DNA of 64,000 nucleotides, taken from an uncultured Clostridia bacterium (GTDB taxonomy: Bacteria > Bacillota > Clostridia > UBA1381). Shown here in pieces: positions 52,261-61,236 of this stretch. How positions within the stretch are numbered: the stretch's first letter is position 1; each line of letters begins with the position of its first letter. The DNA lies in NCBI GenBank assembly GCA_934444735.1, contig CAKSDE010000005.1, forward strand, positions 117,422 through 181,421. Direction: 5' to 3'. The notes below the pieces were generated by a model. That model was not told the origin of the DNA and did not search any database. It saw nothing but the letters and a program-made list of their open reading frames with translations. Made by a program: the position numbers and the translations under genes.

Positions 52261-53577
52261 CTATTTTTTCTTTTCACGGATTATAAAATGAGTCGGCGTC
52301 CCCTCAAAGCCGAAGGCCAGTCTGAATTGATTTTCGATATACCTTAAATATGAATAGTGGAAAAGATCGCTGTCATTCACGAACAGTACAAAGGTAGGCG
52401 GTGCAACCGAGGCTTGCGTACCATAATAAATTTTAAGCCTTTTTCCCTTGTCTGAGGGCGGCTGCTGTTTTGCCATCGCCTCATTTAATATATCATTGAG
52501 CATACCCGTAGTAACTCTGCGCTTATGCTGAACATTTACCTCTTTTATCTCCTCCAAAAGCTTCTCCACTCTCTGCCCCGTCTTTGCCGAGATGAAGAGA
52601 ATCGGCGCGTACGACATATACGCAAAATGTTCTTTCACCTTTACCTTAAAAGCGTTCATAGTTTTTCCGTCTTTATCCACAATATCCCACTTATTAATTA
52701 CAAGTATGCACGCTTTGCCCTGTTCATGTGCATAACCTGCAATTTTTGTATCCTGTTCGGTAAGCCCTTCGCTCGCGTCAATCATAATAACGCAGACATC
52801 GCTCCTGTCAACCGCGGCAAGCGAGCGCACCACGCTGTAGCGTTCGACCACTTCATCAATCTTTCCGCGCTTTCTCATTCCGGCGGTATCGATAAATACA
52901 TATTTATCCCCGTTATGCTCATAGTGCGAATCTATCGCGTCACGCGTAGTACCCGCAACATTCGATACGATAACTCTCTCTTCGCCCAGGATTCTGTTTA
53001 TCAGCGAGGATTTCCCGGCATTCGGTCTGCCGATTACCGCAACCTTAATTTCATCTTCATCTTCCGATGTGTCTGCATCCTCCGGGAACTCCGAGCATAC
53101 TCTGTCCAAAAGATCCCCCACGCCCAGTCCGTGAGTCGAAGATATCGCAACGGGATCTCCCAAGCCGAGATTATAAAACTCGTAAAATTCAAAAGGCGGA
53201 TCACCTATGTTATCCACTTTGTTGACCGCAAGGACTATCTTTTTGCGCGCTTTTAAAAGCATTGACGCTACGTCCTGATCGTTTGCCGTAAGCCCGTCAC
53301 GGACGTTTACCATCAATACCACAACGTCCGCCATCTCTATTGCAAGCTCTGCCTGACGGCGCATCTGCACAAGTATCTCGTCCTTTCCGGCAGGCTCAAT
53401 ACCGCCCGTATCAATCAGGGTAAAATGCTTATCGAGCCAGCTTGCGTCGGCATATATTCTGTCACGCGTAACACCCGGTGTATCCTCGACAATACTCAGG
53501 CGCTTTCCCGATATTTTGTTAAATAAAGTGGATTTTCCGACATTCGGTCTGCCCACTATCGCAACCAACGGTTTCAT
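52261..53577 (-). CDS. der: Ribosome-assembly GTPase Der (EngA)
   Basis: A 438-residue double-GTPase needed for 50S maturation. The first G domain has GRPNVGKSTLFN, DTPGVTRDR and NKVD. The second has GRPNAGKSSLIN, VAGTTRDAID and NKWD. A KH-like C-domain follows (PPTFVLFVNDSDLFHYSYLR). The length is normal. It is followed by plsY and gpsA, an order common in Clostridia. Confidence 0.97.
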   Translation of the reverse strand: MKPLVAIVGRPNVGKSTLFNKISGKRLSIVEDTPGVTRDRIYADASWLDKHFTLIDTGGIEPAGKDEILVQMRRQAELAIEMADVVVLMVNVRDGLTANDQDVASMLLKARKKIVLAVNKVDNIGDPPFEFYEFYNLGLGDPVAISSTHGLGVGDLLDRVCSEFPEDADTSEDEDEIKVAVIGRPNAGKSSLINRILGEERVIVSNVAGTTRDAIDSHYEHNGDKYVFIDTAGMRKRGKIDEVVERYSVVRSLAAVDRSDVCVIMIDASEGLTEQDTKIAGYAHEQGKACILVINKWDIVDKDGKTMNAFKVKVKEHFAYMSYAPILFISAKTGQRVEKLLEEIKEVNVQHKRRVTTGMLNDILNEAMAKQQPPSDKGKRLKIYYGTQASVAPPTFVLFVNDSDLFHYSYLRYIENQFRLAFGFEGTPTHFIIREKKK

Positions 53578-53598
53578 ATCTTTATAAAACCCCTTTCC

Positions 53599-54918
53599 TT
53601 AAAATTCCAATTCTTCTCCCAAAAGCTTTTCCACAAAATCATATCCGTCATTTAAAACCGCGCTCACCTTTACGTTAAGCGCCTTTTCCAAATCCGCAAC
53701 GGTAACGTCGTCCAAAAAAAGCTCATCGTCATCTCTTAGCATCACCTGCGGAATAAAAAGCTCCTCTGTCGTTATTCTGCCCTTTAACTGCTTTATAATA
53801 TCGCCTCCGCAGACAAGCCCGGCAACATTGACGCCTCCGCCGAAAAATTCATTTTTCACGGCAAAAACCTCCGCCGAAAATCCCGGTGCCGCCCGCTCTA
53901 TTCTCTCGGTCATGCTCTTTATAAAATCATACGCAAGCTCGCCTGTTGCAAGGCTTATCCGCCGATTCCGCTTTTTTTTTGCAATTCGCAAGACCGCCTC
54001 TAAAAATTCTTCCTCCATTCCCGGGATAAGTCCGACTCCGTTTTCAAGCTGCGGAAATCCTTCGTATTCTTCCGGCTCGGGTAAATCAACCCCTGCCTTT
54101 AAATAGAACTCGTCCGAAAGATAAACAAGCCTTGTTCCGAACTTTTTCAAATACTTCTTCTGATATTTCCCCACCTGCTCTATCACTTTTTTTGCACCCA
54201 ATGAATCAAACTCGCAAAGCTTGCATAAGCCCTCACGGTGAGCGGTGAGTCCAACCGGCACAATCGCAAGGCTGTCCACATACGGATAAAGCTTTGCTAT
54301 ATCGGTTATCGTGCGGTCAAGCTCTTTTTCGTCATTATACCCCGGGCAGAGAACTATCTGACAGTTCATATGAATATTATTTTTTGAAAAACGCTTCATT
54401 ATATCATACACTTTTCCGGCGAATCGGTTATTCAGCATTTTCACTCTCAGCTCGGGGTTAGTCGTATGCACCGAGATATTTATCGGCGAAACGTGCATAT
54501 CAATCATTCTTTGCAGCTCATCTTCCTTCATATTTGTAAGCGTAACATAGTTACCCTGCAAAAAGGAGAGTCTTGTATCGTCATCTTTAAAGTAGACCGT
54601 CTCGCGCATACCTTTGGGAAGCTGATCGATAAAGCAAAATATGCATTTATTGGTGCAGCTTTTGGCATTATCCATAAGCCCCGACTCAAATTCAATCCCT
54701 ATATCCTCATAATCGTTCTCGATTGTGATTTCCTCAATATCGCCGTTTTTTTTCTGAACCGTAACGGTTATCTCGTATTCCGACATAAGGTATCTGTATT
54801 CCAAAACATCTCTGACCTCGTGACCGTTCAAAAGCATCAGCCTGTCGCCCGGCTCAACGCCTGCCATCTCCGCCAAAGATTCCTGCTCCACCCGAAGAAT
54901 CAGACATCCCTTATCCAT
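53599..54918 (-). CDS. DUF512 PDZ/radical-SAM iron-sulfur protein
   Basis: A 439-residue protein of the DUF512 family. It has an N-terminal PDZ-like segment (1-55, LAEMAGVEPGDRLMLLNGH), then a radical-SAM-like iron-sulfur motif with C88, C92 and C95 (SCTNKCIFCFIDQLPKG), a beta/alpha barrel and the DUF512 C-domain (about 215-425: FSAEVFAVKNEFFGGGVNVA in parts, VMLRDDDELFLDD). The function is unknown. The gene commonly precedes der in Clostridia. It starts 21 bp upstream of der and is probably the first gene of that operon. Confidence 0.88.
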   Translation of the reverse strand: MDKGCLILRVEQESLAEMAGVEPGDRLMLLNGHEVRDVLEYRYLMSEYEITVTVQKKNGDIEEITIENDYEDIGIEFESGLMDNAKSCTNKCIFCFIDQLPKGMRETVYFKDDDTRLSFLQGNYVTLTNMKEDELQRMIDMHVSPINISVHTTNPELRVKMLNNRFAGKVYDIMKRFSKNNIHMNCQIVLCPGYNDEKELDRTITDIAKLYPYVDSLAIVPVGLTAHREGLCKLCEFDSLGAKKVIEQVGKYQKKYLKKFGTRLVYLSDEFYLKAGVDLPEPEEYEGFPQLENGVGLIPGMEEEFLEAVLRIAKKKRNRRISLATGELAYDFIKSMTERIERAAPGFSAEVFAVKNEFFGGGVNVAGLVCGGDIIKQLKGRITTEELFIPQVMLRDDDELFLDDVTVADLEKALNVKVSAVLNDGYDFVEKLLGEELEF

Positions 54919-55272
54919 TACAATTCACCGCCTTTTTTAAAGCAATAACGTACTTAAATATATTTTCTTAAATAATTGCAAAACTCTTAGGTAGAAATAA
55001 AAAGTTCTATCTATATATTTTCTCACAAATACGCGAAATAATCAAGTCTTTTTTCCAAAATTCATTTAGATGATACAAATAATTGTTAAAAACGCCGTCT
55101 TTATTGTTGCGAAAAATGTTCAGTCCTGCCGCGTTTACAGATAATTCACACAATTCATTAAAAGTTAATATAAGATACCAAAATATTTAATGAAGAAAAC
55201 ACCGCCCATTCACAAGTGTATGTTATTATATAATTACCCGAAAGGGAAAAAGAGAATAAAGAGGTGAACGCC
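54919..55272. other. AT-rich intergenic region
   Basis: About 350 bp between divergent genes. On the plus side a TATTATATAATTA stretch (about 55,227) lies upstream of the small open frame at 55,273. On the minus side a CTTGAT-like box near 55,043 may serve the DUF512-der operon. No RNA gene or repeat is seen here. Confidence 0.4.
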
Positions 55273-55380
55273 ATGGATAATGGAGCTGCGGCAGAAGATA
55301 TTTGCTACATACTTCCCCCAAAAAATAAGCAAAAAGTATTTTGCCGGCAGTGTATTTTAAAAAACGTAGAAAACATTTGA
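55273..55380 (+). CDS. Possible 35-residue peptide
   Basis: An ATG at 55273 follows AGAGGTGAACGCC, a good ribosome site, and opens a 35-codon frame to TGA at 55380. The product begins MDNGAAAEDICYILPPKNKQ and contains three cysteines (11, 24 and 27), the last two as CRQC. An AT-rich -10-like sequence lies about 45 bp upstream. A terminator hairpin follows at 55,488. I know no family for it. It could equally be the remnant of a longer gene. Confidence 0.4.
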   Translation: MDNGAAAEDICYILPPKNKQKVFCRQCILKNVENI

Positions 55381-55487
55381 TAAAGCTGAAATAAAAAAAC
55401 ACATCTTTTCAGTCAAGGGCAGATGTAAAAGAACTCTTGCAAAAGGAATGAAATTGTTCCCCCCTACCCCTTAATTTAATATAAAGA

Positions 55488-55526
55488 AATCCCCGAAGTA
55501 TTTCCCCGTACTTCGGGGATTTTTCT
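55488..55526 (+). terminator. Rho-independent terminator
   Basis: A perfect 10-bp stem ccccgaagta / tacttcgggg followed by ATTTTTCT. It would end a transcript of the small open frame at 55,273. Confidence 0.8.
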
Positions 55527-55563
55527 GTCTTGTGATATAAAAAATCCAACCCATTGACCTTTA

Positions 55564-55672
55564 GGGGATAGGAAAAAAGCTTTGGAATTAAGAAACTGAG
55601 CCAAAGCTTTAGCTTTGGGTTACCCGACAGCGTACATGGGTACGCCAAGCGGCGGAGCTTTTTAACATCCCC
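55564..55672 (+). mobile_element. 109-bp internally deleted inverted-repeat element, copy F
   Basis: Starts GGGGATAGGAAAAAAGC and ends GGAGCTTTTTAACATCCCC. The left two-thirds of the interior (AAACTGAGCCAAAGCTTTAG, TACCCGACAGCGTACATGGG) is kept, but the TTTGTTGATAGCAAG part is missing. It is in the same orientation as copy D. Confidence 0.7.
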
Positions 55673-55768
55673 GGCCAAAACACTCACAAAATATACCAAT
55701 GTACACAGCAAAAACACATACACTTTACACAAAAATATCTTATTAACAAATTGTTCACAAAATATCCA

Positions 55769-55815
55769 TTGGATAATTAAAAAATTAATGGTAGAATTGT
55801 TGCATATCGTACAAT
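55769..55815 (+). promoter_or_regulatory. marR-exporter promoter and operator
   Basis: TTGGAT (55769-55774), 17-bp spacer and TAGAAT (55792-55797) preceded by TGG. Overlapping the -10 and the start point is ATTGT-N9-ACAAT (55,796-55,815 region), a dyad typical of MarR operators. CGGAGGTG lies just before the ATG at 55830. Confidence 0.65.
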
Positions 55816-55829
55816 CGGAGGTGAAATAA

Positions 55830-56270
55830 ATGAGAACAGAATCTGTTGCGATGGAGCTTAGGTGTATCTCAAACCTGACAATGCGCTATATTGACCGTCA
55901 CTCACACAAGCACTATATCGACACCATAACAGGCACAAACGGCTGGGTTATGATATATTTAAGCGAGCACGAAGATGAGGATATTTTCCAAAGAGATCTC
56001 GAAAAGCGGTTCGACATCACACGCTCTACCGCGTCAAAGGTAATTAACCTTATGGTTTCAAAAGGTCTTTTGGAATTTGAAAGGGTGCCGTATGACGCAC
56101 GCTTAAAAAAGCTTATCCTGACCGATAAGGCAAGAGAGCTTGTAAATCTCATGAAAGAGGACGGCAAAATGCTTGAAGAAATTATAATTTCAGGGATTTC
56201 GGACGAGGATCTTGAGCTTTTTTTAAGGTGTGCGGAAAAAATAAAAAATAATTTAAAAGAAAATTTATAA
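55830..56270 (+). CDS. MarR-family regulator of the ABC exporter
   Basis: A 146-residue winged-helix repressor. The recognition region is DLEKRFDITRSTASKVINLM and the wing is LEFERVPYDARLKKLILTDK. Helical dimer arms occupy both ends. MarR proteins upstream of heterodimeric exporters usually repress the operon until a drug or lipid ligand binds. The gap to the first exporter gene is 21 bp. Confidence 0.92.
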   Translation: MRTESVAMELRCISNLTMRYIDRHSHKHYIDTITGTNGWVMIYLSEHEDEDIFQRDLEKRFDITRSTASKVINLMVSKGLLEFERVPYDARLKKLILTDKARELVNLMKEDGKMLEEIIISGISDEDLELFLRCAEKIKNNLKENL

Positions 56271-56291
56271 CCAAAAAAGGAGTGGTATATA

Positions 56292-58043
56292 ATGCTGAAA
56301 AAATTAGCAGAATCTATAGGCGAATACAAAAAACAAAGCATTTTAGCTCCCGCCTTCGTCACCATGGAGGTAATAATGGAGGTAATTATCCCGACTCTTA
56401 CCGCGAATCTTATCGATTACGGTATCAATGACGGAAATATGCCTTACGTTTTAAAGGTCGGGTTGATGCTCTTGCTGTGCGCACTCGTTTCGATGTTCTT
56501 CGGCGCGGCGGCAGGTAACTCGGCGGCAACGGCAGCAACAGGCTTTGCAAAAAATTTAAGACGGAATATGTATCACAATGTTCAGGATTTCTCTTTTTCC
56601 AATATTGATAAATTCTCTACATCAAGTATCGTAACAAGGCTCACGACAGATGTCACAAATCTGCAAATGGCATATCAGATGATTATCCGCACGGCGATTC
56701 GCTCGCCCTTTATGCTGATCTTCTCCTTTATCGCCTCATGCAAGATAGACGTAAAGCTTTCAATGATATTCTTAGCCTGTCTGCCGATACTCGGAATAGG
56801 GCTCTATCTTATAATAAGCCACGCCCATCCGCTTTTTGAAAGAGTGTTTAAGACATACGATAAGCTCAACAATATAGTTCAGGAAAATCTGCACGGAATA
56901 AGGGTTGTAAAATCCTTTAACAGAGAGAATCACGAAATTGATAAGTTCGGCAAGGTTTCAAACAGCATCTACAAAGATTTCTCAAAGGCGGAAAAGCTTC
57001 TCGCTTTCAATATGCCGCTTATGCAGTTGTGTATGTATGCCTGTATGCTTTTGGTGTCATGGTTCGGCGCAAAAGCGATAGTTGCCTGCGGCGGCGACGC
57101 AAAGCTGGGTTTGAGTACAGGTGAGCTCATGGGGCTTATAACCTACGCAATGCAGATTCTCTCAAGTCTTATGATGTTCTCTATGGTATTTGTCATGATA
57201 GTAATATCAAGAGCAAGCGCTGAGCGTATATATGAAATTCTTGTTGAAAAAAGCGACATCACAAGTCCCGAAAATGCCGTAACCGCAGTACCTGACGGTT
57301 CGGTTGAATTTAAAAATGTATCCTTCGCATACGGTGCCGATGCCGCCAAGAAATGTCTTGATAACATCAACATTTCCATCAAATCGGGCGAAACGGTGGG
57401 AATACTCGGCGCGACAGGCTCGGCAAAATCAACGCTTGTGCAGCTTATCCCCCGTCTTTACGATACAACCGAGGGCGAGGTTTCGGTCGGCGGAATAAAC
57501 GTCAAAAAATACGATCTTGAAGTTCTGCGTGATAACGTTGCTATGGTTTTGCAGAAAAATGTGCTCTTCTCGGGAACAATCGCGGAAAATCTGCGCTGGG
57601 GAAATAAGGACGCAACCGATGAAGAATTGGTTCACGCCTGCAAGCTATCTCAGGCGGACGAATTTATAAAGACCTTCCCCGAGGGTTACAACACTTACAT
57701 CGAGCAGGGCGGCACGAACGTATCGGGCGGTCAGAAGCAGCGTATCTGTATTGCGCGCGCACTCTTGAAAAAGCCCGCTATACTTATACTTGACGACTCA
57801 ACCAGCGCTGTTGATACCAAAACCGACGCGCTAATAAGAAAGGCATTTAAGGAGGAAATTCCGAACACAACAAAAATCATTATCGCACAGCGTGTATCGT
57901 CGGTTCAGGAGGCAGATAAGATAATCGTTATGGACGACGGTAAAATCAACGACATCGGGACTCATGATGAGCTGCTCTCACGCTGTGAAATTTACAGAGA
58001 AGTATATGAATCACAGGTAAAAGGAGGTAGTGACGATGAGTAA
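56292..58043 (+). CDS. ABC exporter subunit with degenerate ATPase site
   Basis: A 583-residue half-transporter with a six-helix membrane domain (1-320) and an ATPase domain (340-583). Walker A near 372 is GATGSAKST (Ala where Gly is usual). The signature is VSGGQKQR. Walker B is LILDDSTSAVD, with Asp near 501 in place of the catalytic Glu. That asymmetry is known in heterodimeric exporters such as BmrCD/TM287-288. Its partner gene overlaps by 8 bp. The likely role is multidrug or lipid export. Confidence 0.92.
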   Translation: MLKKLAESIGEYKKQSILAPAFVTMEVIMEVIIPTLTANLIDYGINDGNMPYVLKVGLMLLLCALVSMFFGAAAGNSAATAATGFAKNLRRNMYHNVQDFSFSNIDKFSTSSIVTRLTTDVTNLQMAYQMIIRTAIRSPFMLIFSFIASCKIDVKLSMIFLACLPILGIGLYLIISHAHPLFERVFKTYDKLNNIVQENLHGIRVVKSFNRENHEIDKFGKVSNSIYKDFSKAEKLLAFNMPLMQLCMYACMLLVSWFGAKAIVACGGDAKLGLSTGELMGLITYAMQILSSLMMFSMVFVMIVISRASAERIYEILVEKSDITSPENAVTAVPDGSVEFKNVSFAYGADAAKKCLDNINISIKSGETVGILGATGSAKSTLVQLIPRLYDTTEGEVSVGGINVKKYDLEVLRDNVAMVLQKNVLFSGTIAENLRWGNKDATDEELVHACKLSQADEFIKTFPEGYNTYIEQGGTNVSGGQKQRICIARALLKKPAILILDDSTSAVDTKTDALIRKAFKEEIPNTTKIIIAQRVSSVQEADKIIVMDDGKINDIGTHDELLSRCEIYREVYESQVKGGSDDE

Positions 58044-59964
58044 CAAGAATATGAAACAGCCGCCGAACATGAAAAAACCACCTCAAAAAGCAGACTTTAA
58101 AACCTTAAAAAGGCTCTTTGAATATATGGGCAAATATAAACTCCTGTTTATCGCTGTGTTTGTCTGTATCGCGATTTCTTCGGGTGCAATGGTTTTCTCA
58201 TCACTCTTTTTGCAGACTCTGATAGATGACTACATCTCACCCTTGATCTCGCAGGCAAACCCCGACTTTTCGGGACTTTTAAAGACAATACTTACAATGG
58301 TGTGCATCTATCTTATAGGTATCGCGTCAACCCTCATATATAACCGCACCATGGCGATAATCGCACAGGGTACATTAAAGAACGTGCGTGACAAGATGTT
58401 CTCGCATATGCAGACTCTGCCTATAAAATATTTCGACACGCACACGCACGGCGATATAATGAGCCACTACACCAACGATACCGACACTCTGCGTCAGATG
58501 ATTTCGCAAAGTATTCCGCAGCTCTTCTCATCATGCATAACAATCGTTTCGGTGCTTATCGCGATGCTCTACCTAAGCCTTCCGCTTACGGTAATGGTTC
58601 TGCTGTTTGTTTTGGTCATGATGAAATTTGTTGCAAAGATTGCCGGCAACAGCGGAAAATATTTTATGAAGCAACAGGAAGCTCTCGGTGATGTGAACGG
58701 CTATATCGAAGAGATGATAAACGGCCAGAAAGTGGTTAAGGTGTTCTGCTTTGAGGATCGCGCAAGGGATATTTTCGATAAAAAGAACGAGGAACTGCGC
58801 TACAGTGCTGAAAAAGCCAATATTTACGCAAATATTCTGATGCCTTTGATGAACCATCTCGGCCTTGTGCTTTATATATTGCTTGCGATAATCGGCGGTG
58901 TAATGGCAATCGGCAAAGCGCCAAACCTCTGCTTTACCGGAATCAACGTGCTCTCCCTTGGTGCAATCGCCTCATTTTTGCAACTCTCCAAAAGCTTTGT
59001 AATGCCTATATCTCAGGTATCGCAGCAGATGAGCCCTATCGTAATGGCGCTTGCCGGCGCAAAACGTATATTCGACCTCATGGACGAACAATCCGAGGCG
59101 GACGACGGCTACGTTACACTTGTAAATGCGCAATATGACAAAGACGGCAACCTCACCGAATCCGAAAAGCGCACCGGCATCTGGGCATGGCGTCATCCGC
59201 ACAAGGACGGTACAGTCACATATACAAAGCTTGCCGGTAACGTTGTATTTGATGATGTTGACTTTGGCTATACTCCCGAAAAAATCGTTCTGCATAACGT
59301 TTCAATGTACGCAGAGCCGGGAGAAAAGCTTGCATTTGTCGGTGCGACAGGCGCAGGCAAAACGACTATTACAAACCTTATAAACCGCTTTTACGATATT
59401 GCGGACGGCAAAATCCGTTATGACGGGATCAATATAAATAAGATTAAAAAGGCAGATTTAAGAAGATCTTTGGGTATTGTTTTGCAGGACGTAAATCTCT
59501 TTACCGGCACTGTTATGGATAATATCCGCTACGGTAAGCTTGACGCAACCGATGAAGAATGTATAGCTGCGGCAAAGCTTGCCAATGCAGACGGGTTTAT
59601 CCGTATGCTGCCGCACGGTTACGACACCGTTATATCGGGTGACGGAAGTGATCTTTCGCAAGGTCAGCGCCAGCTTATCTCGATTGCACGTGCGGCAGTC
59701 GCAGATCCGCCCGTCATGATCCTTGATGAGGCAACCTCTTCTATAGATACCCGAACAGAGGCAATCGTCCAAAAGGGTATGGACTCTCTTATGCACGGAC
59801 GCACGGTATTCGTTATTGCGCACCGCCTCTCCACAATAAAGAACGCGGACGTTATAATGGTACTGGAAAACGGCAGAATCATAGAGCGCGGCAATCATGA
59901 AAAACTCATTGCCGAAAAGGGTAAATATTATCAGCTCTACACCGGAGCATTTGAGCTGGAATAA
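58036..59964 (+). CDS. ABC exporter subunit with canonical ATPase site
   Basis: A 642-residue half-transporter. Residues 1-30 are a basic cytoplasmic lead, followed by the membrane domain (to about 350). An insert (about 360-400, around TGIWAWRHPHKDGTV) precedes the ATPase. Walker A near 436 is GATGAGKTT, the signature is LSQGQRQL and Walker B is MILDEATSSID, with the catalytic Glu present. It forms the active half of the heterodimer with the preceding gene. The start is the ATG at 58036 (AAGGAGG upstream), inside the last codons of that gene. A terminator and a GGGGATG repeat end follow. Confidence 0.93.
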   Translation: MSNKNMKQPPNMKKPPQKADFKTLKRLFEYMGKYKLLFIAVFVCIAISSGAMVFSSLFLQTLIDDYISPLISQANPDFSGLLKTILTMVCIYLIGIASTLIYNRTMAIIAQGTLKNVRDKMFSHMQTLPIKYFDTHTHGDIMSHYTNDTDTLRQMISQSIPQLFSSCITIVSVLIAMLYLSLPLTVMVLLFVLVMMKFVAKIAGNSGKYFMKQQEALGDVNGYIEEMINGQKVVKVFCFEDRARDIFDKKNEELRYSAEKANIYANILMPLMNHLGLVLYILLAIIGGVMAIGKAPNLCFTGINVLSLGAIASFLQLSKSFVMPISQVSQQMSPIVMALAGAKRIFDLMDEQSEADDGYVTLVNAQYDKDGNLTESEKRTGIWAWRHPHKDGTVTYTKLAGNVVFDDVDFGYTPEKIVLHNVSMYAEPGEKLAFVGATGAGKTTITNLINRFYDIADGKIRYDGININKIKKADLRRSLGIVLQDVNLFTGTVMDNIRYGKLDATDEECIAAAKLANADGFIRMLPHGYDTVISGDGSDLSQGQRQLISIARAAVADPPVMILDEATSSIDTRTEAIVQKGMDSLMHGRTVFVIAHRLSTIKNADVIMVLENGRIIERGNHEKLIAEKGKYYQLYTGAFELE

Positions 59965-59967
59965 AAA

Positions 59968-60027
59968 CGGGGATGTTTAAAAAATCAAAGCTGAAGACTT
60001 AGTGGTTTCAGCTTTGATTTTTTTATT
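59968..60027 (+). terminator. Exporter terminator with repeat-element end, copy G
   Basis: GGGGATGTTTAAAAAA starts four bases after the stop (solo element end). Then a stem atcaaagctgaa with its complement (59,983-60,020) and TTTTTTATT form a strong terminator. Confidence 0.8.
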
Positions 60028-60083
60028 TGCACATTATCTTTAGAGGTTCAAAACAGCTTAGGTTATACCGTGGCAAGAACTAA

Positions 60084-60122
60084 ATAAAAATCTGCATTAC
60101 AGAGAAATGCAGATTTTTATTA
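60084..60122 (-). terminator. Terminator of the cohesin-SLH operon
   Basis: A stem aaaatctgcatt / aatgcagatttt, with TTTTTATT on the minus strand just before the gene end at 60,130. Confidence 0.8.
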
Positions 60123-60129
60123 AACATAT

Positions 60130-61236
60130 CTATTCTTGTATAAACCTTACAATAATTGTCGCCATTTCCGCGCGTGAAGCGTAATTTTTAGGAAGAATAT
60201 TCCCGTTACCGTCGCCGTTTATCACTTTTGAGGCTATGCAATAACACATTGCATCGGCGGCCCAGTCGGAAACCTGCGATGAATCGGGATAAACCGACAT
60301 TTCCGTTTCCTTTGCAATATTTTCAACATCTATACCTTTATATTTCGCATATCTGTACAATATCGCAGCAATCTGCTCACGGGTTATATTATTATTCGGA
60401 GCAAACTGTGTCTCGGATATACCTTTTATAATACCGTTTTCATATCCCCATGCCACAGCGTCGGCATACCATGAACTCGCATCAACATCTGTAAATCCCG
60501 CCTGTTTTTCCGGTTTCGGCAAATCGCTCAATCTATGCATTACAGTTATAAACATTGCACGCGTGAGCTTGCCGCGCGGATCAAATGTGTTTTCCGATAT
60601 TCCGCGCATAAGCCCCGACTCATACGCCGACATTACATAATCATAAAACCAATCTGTTTTTTTAATATCGGAGAAAATAACCGTCTCGCTTTCATTCCGC
60701 TTTTCTTCGTCAACGGTGTTTGATGTATTATTTTTTTTCGTACCGCTGAAATGTCCGCGGCTCGATGTACTTTCTGCCTTGTATGAGAGTTTGCCGTTAC
60801 CGCCCGCAACCGCAATTCTATTTCCGTCACCGTCTGCAAGCTTGGGAGCGTCAATCACAATTTCCGTTTCAAAGCTGCCGTCCTCAACAGGCTCAAATGA
60901 TACTGCAAACAGCTCTCCCCCGTTTGTCAATTCTTCAGTTCCCGCCCACGAAAAACGTGCCGTATTGTTTCCGTATTCAAGATTTACAAAACACGAATAT
61001 GACGAAAGCAGCTCCGACGTTTTATACGACATAATCTTTAATTTTGTATTATCATATATAAGATTAAAACTGCCGCCGCATGAATTTGAATTGTCGCTTA
61101 TACTTATCAATGCAACCGGATTTCCGCTGTTATCTGTTGAAGCCTGTACTGCCGATATTGACGCATATTCGTTTGCCGCAGCGGACGAACAGGTTATCAG
61201 CATAATTACATATAACGTTAATAATATTTTTTTCAT
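60130..61236 (-). CDS. Cohesin-like domain protein with three SLH repeats
   Basis: A 368-residue secreted protein. It has a signal peptide (1-21), a cohesin-like beta-sandwich (about 25-155: PVALISISDNSNSCGGSFNL, YDNTKLKI, FSWAGTEELTNGGELFAVSF), a short polar linker and three SLH repeats (about 188-368). The pattern 'N.LxYD...L', 'F.W.G...' and 'G.LF.V.F' is that of cohesin PF00963. Cohesin plus SLH is the layout of cellulosome anchoring proteins such as OlpA. No dockerin is visible in this window, so its ligand is unknown. Its ATG overlaps the lectin-gene stop as ATGA, with GGGAGGA upstream, giving tight coupling. Confidence 0.75.
   Translation of the reverse strand: MKKILLTLYVIMLITCSSAAANEYASISAVQASTDNSGNPVALISISDNSNSCGGSFNLIYDNTKLKIMSYKTSELLSSYSCFVNLEYGNNTARFSWAGTEELTNGGELFAVSFEPVEDGSFETEIVIDAPKLADGDGNRIAVAGGNGKLSYKAESTSSRGHFSGTKKNNTSNTVDEEKRNESETVIFSDIKKTDWFYDYVMSAYESGLMRGISENTFDPRGKLTRAMFITVMHRLSDLPKPEKQAGFTDVDASSWYADAVAWGYENGIIKGISETQFAPNNNITREQIAAILYRYAKYKGIDVENIAKETEMSVYPDSSQVSDWAADAMCYCIASKVINGDGNGNILPKNYASRAEMATIIVRFIQE

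Noticed and set aside
56292..58043. Treating the Walker-B Asp in the first exporter subunit as a pseudogene sign
   Set aside because: Such substitution is normal for one half of heterodimeric exporters, and the gene is otherwise intact.
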